The notes under the pieces are model-generated. The model was given only the letters and a program-made list of their open reading frames with translations, did no database searches and was not told where the DNA came from. A stretch of 36,611 bases of DNA from an uncultured Alphaproteobacteria bacterium (lineage in GTDB: Bacteria; Pseudomonadota; Alphaproteobacteria; HIMB59; GCA-002718135). The stretch lies in the NCBI GenBank assembly GCA_902576125.1, contig CACGUF010000004.1, positions 64,363 to 100,973 of the forward strand. Direction: 5' to 3'. Of this stretch, positions 28,167-36,611 are shown one piece after another (within the stretch, counting starts at the first letter, position 1; each line of letters starts with the position of its first letter). The translations under genes were made by a program, and so were the position numbers.

Positions 28167-29480
28167 TTATGGAAGCCGCTGGTAAATTCTTGGTAAAAAA
28201 TAGAATAAAGATAATGCTCTCAAGGCAAAAAAGATACAAAGTGATATCCATAAACCTGTATTACTAAAAGTATCTGCCAAGAAGATGGCACACACTATAT
28301 AAATACCAACAGATACAATCATAGCATTACGTAATTCTTTTGTTTGTGAAGCACCAACAAAAATACCGTCAAATTGATAACAAAAGGAAGATACAAATGG
28401 AATTATAACAATCCAATAAGAATATGAGAAACTTAAACTTTTAATATCAGGTAGATCAGTCATTATGGAGATAAAGTGATTTTTACCCAAGAGATATATT
28501 ATAGAAATTAATAATCCTGTTGTTGCACTTAAGATAAATGAATTTTTAATTACATTTGTAAGTAATGTTTTATTTTTGGAGCCAATAGAATAGCCAACAA
28601 TTCCTTCTGTTGAAAACGCATACGCATCTAAAATAAAAGCAGATAACATGATGAGATTTAACAAAATAGTATTGGCGGCCACCACATCTTCACTAATGGA
28701 GTTTCCTAAGTAGGTAAAAAAAATAAAAGAAAATGTAAGGAGGGCTGATCTAATAAATATGTCTATGTTGATGCTAAATAATTTTTGAATTTCTTTTATA
28801 TTAAATATTTTTGCTAAATTAATTTTTATGGATGTAAATTTTTGTAATTCAAAGAATGTATAAATTAAAAAAATTATAGCAGTCAGTGTCGAAGATATCA
28901 CCGTTCCAAGAGCAACACCTTGAACATCTAATTTAAAGTAAATAACAAATACTATACTGAATAAAATATTAGTGATTGAAAAAAAACTAATCGCTATGCT
29001 TGATATAGTTGTTCGTTGTAAACCAATAAACACTCCTGTTATTATAAAAATACTTAGTTCACCAAAAGAAGAGTAGATTCGTAATTCAAAATATTCTTTA
29101 AAATATTTTGTAGTCACATCTGATAATTCAAAAATACTTAATGCAATTATAAAAATATATTTTTGACATAAAATTAAAAGCAACGAAATAAAAATGACAA
29201 AAGAAATATTTTGAAAAACTAAATTAACAATCTTTTCATATTTCTCTGAGCCATGAGCCTGGGCTACCAAACCAACAGTGCCCATTCTAAGAAAACCAAA
29301 ACTCCAAAAAATTAATGAAAATACACTGGTCGCAATACTGGTAGCAGTTAGATAACTCGCATTATCTAAATTTCCCATTAAGCCTGTATCCACAATTGCT
29401 ACTAACGGAATAACAAGATTAGCAAAAAAAATAGGAATTGATAATTTTAAAATATTATTAATTGAAGATCTTGAAGACAT
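28167..29480 (-). CDS. MATE family efflux transporter (DinF-like)
   Basis: 437 aa integral membrane protein with about twelve helices. The N-terminal LKLSIPIFFANLVIPLVAIVDTGLMG is the MATE signature, and the second half repeats it weakly. The family exports organic cations, drugs or metabolites using Na+ or H+ gradients; closeness to DinF-type members is suggested by the VDTGLMG and AYAFSTEGIVGYSIG segments. It is convergent with lpd and divergent from the secreted hydrolase (67-bp gap). The substrate is not predictable. Confidence 0.92.
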   Translation of the reverse strand: MSSRSSINNILKLSIPIFFANLVIPLVAIVDTGLMGNLDNASYLTATSIATSVFSLIFWSFGFLRMGTVGLVAQAHGSEKYEKIVNLVFQNISFVIFISLLLILCQKYIFIIALSIFELSDVTTKYFKEYFELRIYSSFGELSIFIITGVFIGLQRTTISSIAISFFSITNILFSIVFVIYFKLDVQGVALGTVISSTLTAIIFLIYTFFELQKFTSIKINLAKIFNIKEIQKLFSINIDIFIRSALLTFSFIFFTYLGNSISEDVVAANTILLNLIMLSAFILDAYAFSTEGIVGYSIGSKNKTLLTNVIKNSFILSATTGLLISIIYLLGKNHFISIMTDLPDIKSLSFSYSYWIVIIPFVSSFCYQFDGIFVGASQTKELRNAMIVSVGIYIVCAIFLADTFSNTGLWISLCIFFALRALSLFYFLPRIYQRLP

Positions 29481-29526
29481 ACCAGCACTATTATCACTAT
29501 ATTTAATTTATTTTAATTAAACACAA

Positions 29527-29545
29527 TAATTCATGATATGAATTA
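29527..29545. promoter_or_regulatory. Perfect 8-bp inverted repeat just before the secreted hydrolase gene
   Basis: TAATTCAT-GAT-ATGAATTA ends 2 nt before the ATG at 29548, inside the divergent MATE/hydrolase region. It could be an operator for a dimeric regulator or an mRNA hairpin that covers the ribosome-binding region. There is no separate Shine-Dalgarno sequence. Confidence 0.5.
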
Positions 29546-29547
29546 AT

Positions 29548-30516
29548 ATGCTTAAATTTTTCATTATTTTAGTAGTTTCTATTTCTACTTATGTGTCAGC
29601 AAAAGAAACTAAATTTGAAAAAAGACTTCAAAAGGATATAAAAAAACTTTCAAGAATTAGCGGATTTATTGATGATGATTTAAATTTGTATAGTGAAGAT
29701 GAAATAACCAATAGAAAAAATACAATAGTTATAATTTTCAACCATGGGCAACAAGATGGTCAAAAAAGAGTTGAAAGATGTAATAAAGGGGCATCAGATG
29801 TTCCTGAATTTGTAAGAATTTTACATAATAAAAAGATCAACGGCTTAACAATAAAAATTTACCGTATGTGTTCTGGTGTTAGAGGTCTTAATGATCCTCA
29901 AATGGATAGAACATATAATATGATTGAACAAGATGAAAACACAAACGGCCTTCTTGAAATAGTTGATTATGATGGAATGAGATTATTTGATAAAGTTAAA
30001 CAACACCTCAGAAGACAAATTGTATTAGATAAAATTAACGAGCTAAAAGAAAAAAATTTTTCAAATATTGTTCTCATGGGCCACTCTTGTGGCGCATTTT
30101 TATCAATATATTTAACAGCACATTTTCCTGAAAAAATTAAAGCATCTATTGTCACTAATCCAGCTTGTTATGGTGAAAACGTTAAGCCAAGAAATATCAT
30201 AGGAGATAAAAATACTTATTCAATATGGAAAGCATTGCGAAACGACTGGGAACAAACCATATCAAAATTTTCAGAAATTAATTCTCTAGCATTTATTCAT
30301 GATGAAGATGCATATGAAAATAGAGAGACACTCTCTTTTTTAAGTAAAATTAATAAATTTAAAATGATTAACTATACTGATTTTGGATGTGAAAAAATGT
30401 TAGGAACAGATTTTCATTCTGCACCAGTTTATCCTAAAAAAGATAATTGTTTTACTCAATGGGAAGCTAAAAATAATTACATAATTAATTATTTAGAAGA
30501 AGTTTTTGAAAACTAA
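29548..30516 (+). CDS. Secreted alpha/beta-fold serine hydrolase, function unknown
   Basis: 322 aa. Residues 1-18 are a signal peptide (LKFFIILVVSISTYVSA, cleavage predicted after A18), so the protein is exported to the periplasm or beyond. IIFNHGQQDG is the oxyanion-region strand, and the nucleophile elbow GHSCG places S180. DEDAYENRE and DFHSAPVYP supply plausible acid and histidine. Several cysteines (C80, C108, C181 and later ones) could form disulfides. I do not recognise a named family. It is probably monocistronic, and its stop codon overlaps the end of a possible minus-strand ORF. Confidence 0.85.
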   Translation: MLKFFIILVVSISTYVSAKETKFEKRLQKDIKKLSRISGFIDDDLNLYSEDEITNRKNTIVIIFNHGQQDGQKRVERCNKGASDVPEFVRILHNKKINGLTIKIYRMCSGVRGLNDPQMDRTYNMIEQDENTNGLLEIVDYDGMRLFDKVKQHLRRQIVLDKINELKEKNFSNIVLMGHSCGAFLSIYLTAHFPEKIKASIVTNPACYGENVKPRNIIGDKNTYSIWKALRNDWEQTISKFSEINSLAFIHDEDAYENRETLSFLSKINKFKMINYTDFGCEKMLGTDFHSAPVYPKKDNCFTQWEAKNNYIINYLEEVFEN

Positions 30517-30656
30517 TTTCTTAAATTGAAGATAGACTCATTTTTTTTGAATATTTTTTTAGGAGCATTTTTAATAACGGCTTGTCCACACCGCATCAAT
30601 CCTCTTTTTTTATCATGAGAGCTATTAGCTTCATAATTGATGAATTTTAATTTCAA
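30513..30656 (-). CDS. Possible 47-residue protein downstream of DUF484
   Basis: A minus-strand frame opens with TTG at 30656, inside the last codons of the DUF484 gene, and runs to TAG at 30513. It overlaps the hydrolase stop by a few bases. A shorter version starts at ATG 30596 with AGAGGA close upstream (27 aa). The middle reads SSHDKKRGLMRCGQAVIKN, with balanced composition and richer codons (CGG, TGT, GGA, GCC) than AT-rich spacer. I do not recognise it. The stretch could also be a conserved RNA element or a remnant of a longer gene. Confidence 0.4.
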   Translation of the reverse strand: MKLKFINYEANSSHDKKRGLMRCGQAVIKNAPKKIFKKNESIFNLRN

Positions 30657-31296
30657 TAATTTTTATTAAGTATTCAATAAGATCAACCTGTTGATCAGGA
30701 TTAAATTTATTGATATCTTTTGATCCCATAGCAACAATAAATATATCTTCCTGAAAATTAATTTTTAATAAAATATAGGATTTTATTTGTGGTGATTTGT
30801 TAGGAAAAAACAATAACACACCTTTTGGATTTTGATTTAAGTTTGTTATTGCTTTGTCACGAAAATAACTTTTTGCAACGCGTGTATCTATTTTTTGAAC
30901 CTCATTGATACCAACATTATTATTAGTACTGAAACAGTTAATATATTCACATCCAAGTAAGATTTTAAAATCAGATAAGATAACCTCAAATACTTTTTTT
31001 AATGACTTGCAATTTAATATTTTAATAGAGGATTTTAAAATTCTTTTTTGTGATTGCATATGGCTTTTGCCAGCAAGCAAAATCTGCGTCATCTGATTTT
31101 GTAAATCAATATTTTCTTGATTGATTTTTTTATAGCGATAAACTTGAAGATCAATTACCTTGTCTGATTCACTAATTTTAGTTGGAAATTGTAATTCTTT
31201 AAGAAGATTAGGGTGTTTTAAAAAAAAATTTTTATTTTTTTTAAGAAAATTTTTAACTAGCTCTTCAGGCGAACTGTTATCATCTTTTCTTTTCAT
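30631..31296 (-). CDS. DUF484 family protein
   Basis: 221 aa. The N-terminal FLKKNKNFFLKHPNLLKEL matches the DUF484 start (a helix with the phrase F..HP..L). A coiled-coil helix (KINQENIDLQNQMTQILLAG) leads into a GAF-like domain ending IEYLIKIIEIKI. The molecular role is unknown; in Proteobacteria it usually sits beside xerC or dapF. Here it directly follows fsa with no gap, so the two are one operon. xerC, a common neighbour, is not seen downstream. Confidence 0.85.
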   Translation of the reverse strand: MKRKDDNSSPEELVKNFLKKNKNFFLKHPNLLKELQFPTKISESDKVIDLQVYRYKKINQENIDLQNQMTQILLAGKSHMQSQKRILKSSIKILNCKSLKKVFEVILSDFKILLGCEYINCFSTNNNVGINEVQKIDTRVAKSYFRDKAITNLNQNPKGVLLFFPNKSPQIKSYILLKINFQEDIFIVAMGSKDINKFNPDQQVDLIEYLIKIIEIKIHQL

Positions 31297-31956
31297 TTAT
31301 TTTGGGAGGATGGATTGTCCTGTTTTTTTCCAATCATCTAAAAAGGCATTTAATCCCTTTTCAGTTAAAGGGTGATTATATAATTCATGAATAACTTTTG
31401 GTGGCAGCGTTGCTACATGAGCTCCAATTACTGCAGCATCAATTATATGCTGTTGTGATCTTACAGACGCAACCAACACCTCTGTATCAAAATCATAGTT
31501 CTCATATATATCTACAATATCCTCAATTAAATCCATTCCATTTTCACCTAGATCATCCAACCTTCCAACAAAAGGAGAAATAAATGATGCTCCCGCTTTT
31601 GCTGCCAATAAAGCTTGAGCGGCAGTAAAGCACAATGTGACATTAACCAAAATTTCCCTCTCTCGCAGTGTTTTACAAGTCCTTAAACCACTTGGTGTTA
31701 AAGGAACCTTAACTGCAACATTTTTGGCAAGAGAAGCTAAGTATTCACCTTCTTGCATCATAGTATTATAATCTGTTGCAGTAACTTCTGCACTAACAGG
31801 CCCTGATACAATAGAGCAAATAGCTTTTATAGTTTTAGCCATATCATCACCATTTTTAGCAATAAGAGATGGGTTTGTTGTAACTCCATTAACGAATCCA
31901 GTTGGGATAAGCTCTTCTATTTGCTTAATATCTGCAGTATCGACAAAAAATTTCAT
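31297..31956 (-). CDS. fsa: Fructose-6-phosphate aldolase / transaldolase (small TalC/Fsa type)
   Basis: 219 aa class I aldolase. It begins [16 protein letters not shown], then [11 protein letters not shown]. The Schiff-base lysine is K83 in [13 protein letters not shown], and [14 protein letters not shown] is the phosphate-binding region. Small enzymes of this group act either as transaldolase or as fructose-6-phosphate aldolase, and sequence alone does not decide between them. It is divergent from priA over a 64-bp gap and is the first gene of the fsa-DUF484 operon. Confidence 0.95.
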   Translation of the reverse strand: MKFFVDTADIKQIEELIPTGFVNGVTTNPSLIAKNGDDMAKTIKAICSIVSGPVSAEVTATDYNTMMQEGEYLASLAKNVAVKVPLTPSGLRTCKTLREREILVNVTLCFTAAQALLAAKAGASFISPFVGRLDDLGENGMDLIEDIVDIYENYDFDTEVLVASVRSQQHIIDAAVIGAHVATLPPKVIHELYNHPLTEKGLNAFLDDWKKTGQSILPK

Positions 31957-31966
31957 TGATTGCTGT

Positions 31967-31984
31967 ATATCATATACGTGATAT
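31967..31984. promoter_or_regulatory. Inverted repeat in the fsa/priA divergent region
   Basis: ATATCA, 6 bp, TGATAT. It lies 10 bp before the fsa start and about 36 bp before priA. It may be an operator, or chance in AT-rich DNA. Confidence 0.3.
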
Positions 31985-32020
31985 TTAAAAAGTTAAGATT
32001 ATAAAAATTTATTATTGAAT

Positions 32021-33973
32021 ATGTATTATAACATTATTATTGCCAGACCTTTTGATAAAGTCTTTACTTATAAGCTAGATGATCAGTCTTTAGAAATAGG
32101 GCAAATTGTTATTGTGCCTTTTGGAAAAGCCATGGAAGTAGGAATGGTAATGGAGATTGATGTTAAGAAACCAGATTATAATATTAAAAAAATAGAATCT
32201 GTTATTAGCGGAATAAAATTTAATGAAATAAATATTAAATTTTTAAAATGGGTAAGTGATTATACATTAGCTCCAATAGGATCGGTTTTAAAATTATTTA
32301 CTATCAACAAAGATATTATAAACTATCAACGAGATACCAATGATCTTCCTCAGCCATCATTTAAATCAATTATATTAAATGATGAACAGGATAAAGCTAA
32401 AGTAGATATTTTAAAAATACAAGAGCACTCACACAAACCTATTGTATTAGAAGGAGTAACTGGTTCTGGAAAAACAGAAGTTTATTTTGATTTAATTGAG
32501 CGTGAGATAAATGAATCAAAACAAATACTGATTATGGTACCAGAGATAAGTTTAACACCTCAATTAGAAAATCGGTTTAAAGAAAGGTTTGGGTTAGAAA
32601 TAAAGATATGGCACTCTAAAATTACCCCCAAAAAAAGAAAGGAAATTTGGCACAAATGCTTTGATGGTGAACCATTAGTTGTTATTGGAGCACGATCAAG
32701 CCTTTTTCTACCTTTTAAAAATCTAGGATTAACAGTCATTGATGAAGAACATGACTCTTCATATAAGCAAGAGGATAGCATACGGTATCAAGCAAGAGAT
32801 TTGGCGGTTGTAAAGGCAAATTATGAAAAAAGTAAATTGATACTTGCTTCAGCAACACCTTCCCTTGAGACCATAAATAATATTAATAAAAAAAAGTATC
32901 ATCATGTTTTTTTATCTAAACAATATTCAGGTTTGCCACTTCCCCAAATAAGTTTAGTTGATTTATCAAAGCATAAATTAGAAAAAAATCAATGGATATC
33001 AAGTATTCTTAAAAATGAGATTGAAAATTGTTTATCCAATAAAGAACAGGCATTAATTTTTTTAAACAGAAGAGGATATTCACCACTAAGCTTATGTGTA
33101 GAATGTGGGTATAGACATCAGTGCGCACAGTGTTCATCTTGGTTGGTTATGCATCAACAAAAAAAACGTCTTCTCTGCCATCAATGTGGTAGCATTGAAG
33201 AGATGTCTTTTAATTGTCCAAAGTGTTCTGCTAAAGACTCTATTAAATTTATTGGGCCCGGAGTGGAGAGAATTGCTGAAGAGCTCATTCAATCTTTTCC
33301 TGACAAAGTGGTAAATGTGATGTCGAGTGATCTTATTAATTCACCAAAAAAAATAAAAGAATTAATTGATAAATTTTCTAATAAAAAGATTGATATTATT
33401 GTCGCTACACAAATAATGGCCAAAGGTTATGATTTTCCTAACTTATCATTAGTAGGTGTGATTGATGCTGATGCTGGATTGTTTGGTGGAGACATGCGTG
33501 CAATAGAGAAGACTTATAACATGTTGCAACAAGTGAGTGGTAGAGCAGGGCGATCTCAACAAACAGGTAAAGTTATTATTCAAACATACTATCCAGAACA
33601 ACCTATCATTAAATCTTTACAAGAAAGAGACCGAACTTCTTTCATCCAACAAACTCTTATGGAGAGAGAACAATTTAAAATACCACCCTTTGGTTTTATG
33701 ACATCCATTATTATATCAGGTTCATCAAAAGCGAATGTTGAAAAAATTTCTCAGCAATTAGTTTATTTTAGGAAATATTCAGAAGAATGTAATGTGCTTG
33801 GCCCAGTCGAAGCTCCTATTAATTTATTAAAAGGTCAGTTTAGATACAGAATACTTTTAAAAGGAAAAAGTAGGAAAAATCTAAACGTTTTTACCAAAAA
33901 AATGGTAAATTCAGTTAAATTACCATCGGCTGTTAAAGTAATTATCGATGTGGATCCTTATACTTTTATGTGA
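32021..33973 (+). CDS. priA: Primosomal protein N' / replication-restart helicase PriA
   Basis: 650 aa 3'-to-5' helicase that reloads the replisome at collapsed forks. An N-terminal DNA-binding domain (FTYKLDDQSLEIGQIVIVPFGK) precedes the helicase. Walker A is GVTGSGKT (145-152) and the DEAH-like box is VIDEEHDSSYKQ. The zinc-binding CVECGYRHQCAQC and CHQCG...CPKC motifs follow, with a C-terminal domain after QVSGRAGR. It is somewhat shorter than E. coli PriA (732 aa). ATG at 32021 gives MYYNIIIARPF; a TTG two codons earlier is possible. It lies next to the F1 ATPase genes. Confidence 0.96.
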   Translation: MYYNIIIARPFDKVFTYKLDDQSLEIGQIVIVPFGKAMEVGMVMEIDVKKPDYNIKKIESVISGIKFNEINIKFLKWVSDYTLAPIGSVLKLFTINKDIINYQRDTNDLPQPSFKSIILNDEQDKAKVDILKIQEHSHKPIVLEGVTGSGKTEVYFDLIEREINESKQILIMVPEISLTPQLENRFKERFGLEIKIWHSKITPKKRKEIWHKCFDGEPLVVIGARSSLFLPFKNLGLTVIDEEHDSSYKQEDSIRYQARDLAVVKANYEKSKLILASATPSLETINNINKKKYHHVFLSKQYSGLPLPQISLVDLSKHKLEKNQWISSILKNEIENCLSNKEQALIFLNRRGYSPLSLCVECGYRHQCAQCSSWLVMHQQKKRLLCHQCGSIEEMSFNCPKCSAKDSIKFIGPGVERIAEELIQSFPDKVVNVMSSDLINSPKKIKELIDKFSNKKIDIIVATQIMAKGYDFPNLSLVGVIDADAGLFGGDMRAIEKTYNMLQQVSGRAGRSQQTGKVIIQTYYPEQPIIKSLQERDRTSFIQQTLMEREQFKIPPFGFMTSIIISGSSKANVEKISQQLVYFRKYSEECNVLGPVEAPINLLKGQFRYRILLKGKSRKNLNVFTKKMVNSVKLPSAVKVIIDVDPYTFM

Positions 33974-34021
33974 TTTATTCACAATTAGAGACTAAATATC
34001 AAAAATTACATATTTGACGCA

Positions 34022-34036
34022 TAAACTGGGAGTTTA
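34022..34036 (+). promoter_or_regulatory. Hairpin beside a -35-like element ahead of atpH
   Basis: TAAACT-GGG-AGTTTA follows TTGACG (34013-34018) in the 121-bp priA-atpH gap. A matching -10 element at normal spacing is not evident, so the promoter is uncertain. GGAG at 34082-34085 is the atpH Shine-Dalgarno site. Confidence 0.35.
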
Positions 34037-34094
34037 CCTGCTTTTTCTGATGTGTTATTAGCCTTTCACAAATTTCCTTACGGAGAATAAATTA

Positions 34095-34652
34095 ATGGCA
34101 TCACAACTTGCATCTGGAGACCTAGTATCTGATAGATATGCTTCAGCACTTTATGATTTAGCAATTGAAAAAAATCTTATTGATCCTGTTTTAAACGATT
34201 TATCAAATTTAAAAAATATTTTGAAGGACAATAAAGAATTAAGTTTAGTTGTTAAAAGTCCTCTTATAACTCCCGCGGATAAACTTAATATATTTGAAAG
34301 TTTATTAAAAAAAATAAATGCTAATGAGCTCACCAATACATTTATTAAAGTAATTGAAAAAAATAAAAGATTTTCTAATTTAGCATCTATCATTTCACAA
34401 TTCATGAATATCAATTCACAAAAAAGAGGTGATATTCTTGCTGATATAACATCAGCTGGTGAATTAGATGATAATCAAAAAACTAATATTACTAATCAGC
34501 TAAAAAGTATTTTAGGTGATAAATTATCATTATCATTTGATGTTGATAAAAATATTATGGGCGGACTAATTGTTAAAGTGGGATCAAAAATGATTGATAC
34601 TTCACTGGCAAATAAAATAAATAAACTTAAAATCGCAATGAAGGGGGCGTAA
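34095..34652 (+). CDS. atpH: F1F0 ATP synthase delta subunit
   Basis: 185 aa peripheral-stalk subunit that joins F1 alpha to the F0 b subunits. It starts [22 protein letters not shown], has a helical N-terminal domain, and ends in the conserved [32 protein letters not shown] lies 9 nt before the ATG. It is first of the F1 operon in the usual alphaproteobacterial order atpHAGDC, with F0 genes elsewhere. Its stop shares a base with the atpA start (TAATG). Confidence 0.95.
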   Translation: MASQLASGDLVSDRYASALYDLAIEKNLIDPVLNDLSNLKNILKDNKELSLVVKSPLITPADKLNIFESLLKKINANELTNTFIKVIEKNKRFSNLASIISQFMNINSQKRGDILADITSAGELDDNQKTNITNQLKSILGDKLSLSFDVDKNIMGGLIVKVGSKMIDTSLANKINKLKIAMKGA

Positions 34653-36187
34653 TGGAAATAAAAGCAGCTGAAATTTCATCAGTAATAAAAGATCAAATTG
34701 CCAATTTTGAAACTAAAGCAGATGTAGCTGAAGTTGGAACAGTACTAAGTGTAGGAGATGGTATCGCGCGCGTATATGGTCTTGATCAAGTACAAGCTGG
34801 TGAGATGGTAGAATTTCCAGGTGGAATCAAAGGTATGGCCCTTAACCTTGAAATGGACAATGTTGGTGTTTCAATCTTTGGCGATGATACAGGTATTAAA
34901 GAAGGTGACACAGTAAAACGCACAGGAGAAATTGTTGATGTTCCTGTTGGAAAAGAATTATTAGGACGTGTCGTAGATGGCTTAGGAAATCCAATTGATG
35001 GTAAGGGGCCTATTCAATCTTCAGAAAAAAGAAGAATTGAATTAAAAGCTCCAGGAATAATTCCTCGTCAAGGCGTATCTGAACCTATGCAAACTGGAAT
35101 AAAAGCGCTTGATGCTTTAGTTCCTGTTGGAAGAGGACAGCGTGAGCTAATTATTGGAGATAGGCAAACTGGTAAAACAGCTGTTGCTATTGATACAATT
35201 CTTAACCAAAAGTCTGTTAACCAATCTAATAACGAAAAAGATAAGTTATATTGTATCTATGTAGCTATAGGCCAAAAAAGATCAACAGTTGCACAAATTG
35301 TTAAAACTCTTGAAGATAATGGGGCTATGGAATACACTATTGTAGTATCTGCTACTGCATCTGAACCAGCTCCCCTTCAATTCTTATCTGCTTACACAGG
35401 TTGTACAATGGGAGAATTCTTCAGAGATAACGGAATGCATGCTCTTATAGTTTATGATGATTTATCTAAACAAGCAGTTGCTTATAGACAAATGTCTTTG
35501 TTGTTAAGAAGGCCTCCAGGGCGTGAAGCATACCCTGGTGACGTTTTTTATATTCATAGTCGTTTACTTGAGAGAGCTGCTAAAATGAGTGATGAACATG
35601 GTGGTGGAAGTTTAACAGCCTTACCAATTATTGAAACGCAAGCAGGTGATTTATCAGCTTATATTCCAACAAACGTTATTTCTATTACAGATGGTCAAAT
35701 CTTCTTAGAGACTAACTTATTTTTTGCTGGAATTCGTCCAGCGATTAACGTTGGATTATCTGTTAGTCGTGTTGGTTCTGCAGCGCAAACAAAGGCAATG
35801 AAAAAAATTGCTGGTCCAGTTAAGTTGGAATTAGCTCAGTATCGTGAAATGGCAGCATTTGCCCAGTTCGCATCTGATTTAGATGCATCAACCAAGCAAT
35901 TATTAGATCGAGGGGCAAGATTAGTTGAAATCTTAAAACAAGGACAATACTCTCCACTTACGGTATCTGAACAAGTAGTATCTATTTATGCAGGAGTTCG
36001 TGGCTATTTAGATAAGGTTGCTGTTAATGATGTTGTTCGTTTTGAAACGGAAGTTTTAAATGAAATGAGATCTAGTCACACTGATTTATTAGACGCTATT
36101 GCAAATGAAAAAGAATTATCAAAAGATAATGATGATAAATTAAAATCTATCTTAGATAATCTTGTTGAAAAATTTACGAGTAACTAA
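34652..36187 (+). CDS. atpA: F1F0 ATP synthase alpha subunit
   Basis: 511 aa, full length. Walker A is GDRQTGKT (169-176). The beta-barrel domain shows [25 protein letters not shown], and the catalytic-interface arginine lies in the conserved [34 protein letters not shown] region. Together with beta it forms the hexamer that makes ATP. GGGG lies just before the ATG, which overlaps the atpH stop. Base composition here is slightly richer than neighbours, as usual for highly expressed conserved genes. Confidence 0.99.
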   Translation: MEIKAAEISSVIKDQIANFETKADVAEVGTVLSVGDGIARVYGLDQVQAGEMVEFPGGIKGMALNLEMDNVGVSIFGDDTGIKEGDTVKRTGEIVDVPVGKELLGRVVDGLGNPIDGKGPIQSSEKRRIELKAPGIIPRQGVSEPMQTGIKALDALVPVGRGQRELIIGDRQTGKTAVAIDTILNQKSVNQSNNEKDKLYCIYVAIGQKRSTVAQIVKTLEDNGAMEYTIVVSATASEPAPLQFLSAYTGCTMGEFFRDNGMHALIVYDDLSKQAVAYRQMSLLLRRPPGREAYPGDVFYIHSRLLERAAKMSDEHGGGSLTALPIIETQAGDLSAYIPTNVISITDGQIFLETNLFFAGIRPAINVGLSVSRVGSAAQTKAMKKIAGPVKLELAQYREMAAFAQFASDLDASTKQLLDRGARLVEILKQGQYSPLTVSEQVVSIYAGVRGYLDKVAVNDVVRFETEVLNEMRSSHTDLLDAIANEKELSKDNDDKLKSILDNLVEKFTSN

Positions 36188-36190
36188 TTA

Positions 36191-36611
36191 ATGCCAAGTT
36201 TAAAAGATATTAAAACACAGATCAATTCTGTTGGATCTACAAAAAAAATTACTTCAGCTATGAAAATGGTTGCAGCAAGTAAGTTGCGTAGATCTCAAGA
36301 AAAAGCTGAAGCCGCAAGACCTTATTCTTCACGTCTTGAAGAAATGTTAGCATCACTAGCTTCTTCGGTAGCATCGGGAGAGGGAATTATTAAGCTTCTT
36401 ACGGGTACTGGTAATGATCAAAATTATATTGTTGTTCCAGTTAGTGCAGATAGAGGTTTATGTGGTGGCTTTAATAGCAGTATTAATAGAGAGACTTTTA
36501 AACTTGTAAAGTCACTAGAAAGTAGTGGTAAAAATGTTCAACTCATGCCTGTTGGAAAAAAAAGCAGGGATTTTTTTAACCGAGTAATGAAAGATCAAAT
36601 TGCGGAGAGTT
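36191..36611 (+). CDS. atpG: F1F0 ATP synthase gamma subunit (partial, cut by window end)
   Basis: The first 140 codons are visible with no stop. It begins MPSLKDIKTQINSVGSTKKITSAMKMVAASKLRRSQ, the N-terminal helix of the rotating central stalk. VVPVSADRGLCGGFNSSINR is the typical core-strand region. It starts 3 nt after the atpA stop, so it is part of atpHAG(DC). The C-terminal helix lies beyond the window. Confidence 0.97.
   Translation, partial: MPSLKDIKTQINSVGSTKKITSAMKMVAASKLRRSQEKAEAARPYSSRLEEMLASLASSVASGEGIIKLLTGTGNDQNYIVVPVSADRGLCGGFNSSINRETFKLVKSLESSGKNVQLMPVGKKSRDFFNRVMKDQIAES

Overview
The window is about one-third G+C by eye, with very short or overlapping gene boundaries and almost no mobile or repeated DNA. 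Gene content and order (dapF-mtaB next to ffh-rpsP-rimM-trmD-rplS-leuCDB-asd; zapE near sdhCDAB-mdh-sucCDAB-lpd; priA beside fsa/DUF484 and ahead of atpHAG) are typical of Alphaproteobacteria. Low G+C, compactness and retained leucine and aspartate-family biosynthesis suggest a streamlined free-living marine lineage (SAR11- or HIMB59-like). This placement is inference from content, not from a tree.

Layout. 1-2100 (minus): the first codons of a gene that is probably ftsY, then mtaB and dapF. 2101-2295: divergent intergenic region with a GC-rich hairpin in the ffh leader. 2296-10170 (plus): one tightly packed run ffh-rpsP-rimM-trmD-rplS-leuC-leuD-leuB-asd joining protein targeting, ribosome and tRNA maturation, and leucine/aspartate-family synthesis. 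10171-10443: tRNA-Arg(UCG) on minus. 10444-11531: a YccF membrane protein and a DUF924 protein. 11563-15803 (plus): a coupled chain of family-5 uracil-DNA glycosylase, two small unknown ORFs, an MFS transporter, zapE and a membrane-anchored alpha/beta hydrolase. 15804-16168: a strongly supported but unidentified minus-strand small RNA with its own promoter, then AT-rich DNA with two DnaA-box-like sites. 16169-28125 (plus): sdhCDAB, mdh, sucCD, sucAB and lpd, covering 2-oxoglutarate to oxaloacetate apart from fumarase. 28167-29480 (minus): MATE transporter. 29548-30516 (plus): secreted serine hydrolase. 30513-31956 (minus): fsa, DUF484 and a possible 47-aa ORF. 32021-33973 (plus): priA. 34095-36611 (plus): atpH, atpA and the start of atpG.

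The window is mostly core metabolism and information processing; I see no defence, CRISPR, phage or insertion elements. The most interesting points are the unidentified 142-nt RNA at 15802-15943, an in-frame ochre codon that truncates a low-complexity tail of ribosomal protein S16, the ffh leader hairpin, and three small ORFs (46, 47 and 67 codons) fitted into coupled gene junctions.
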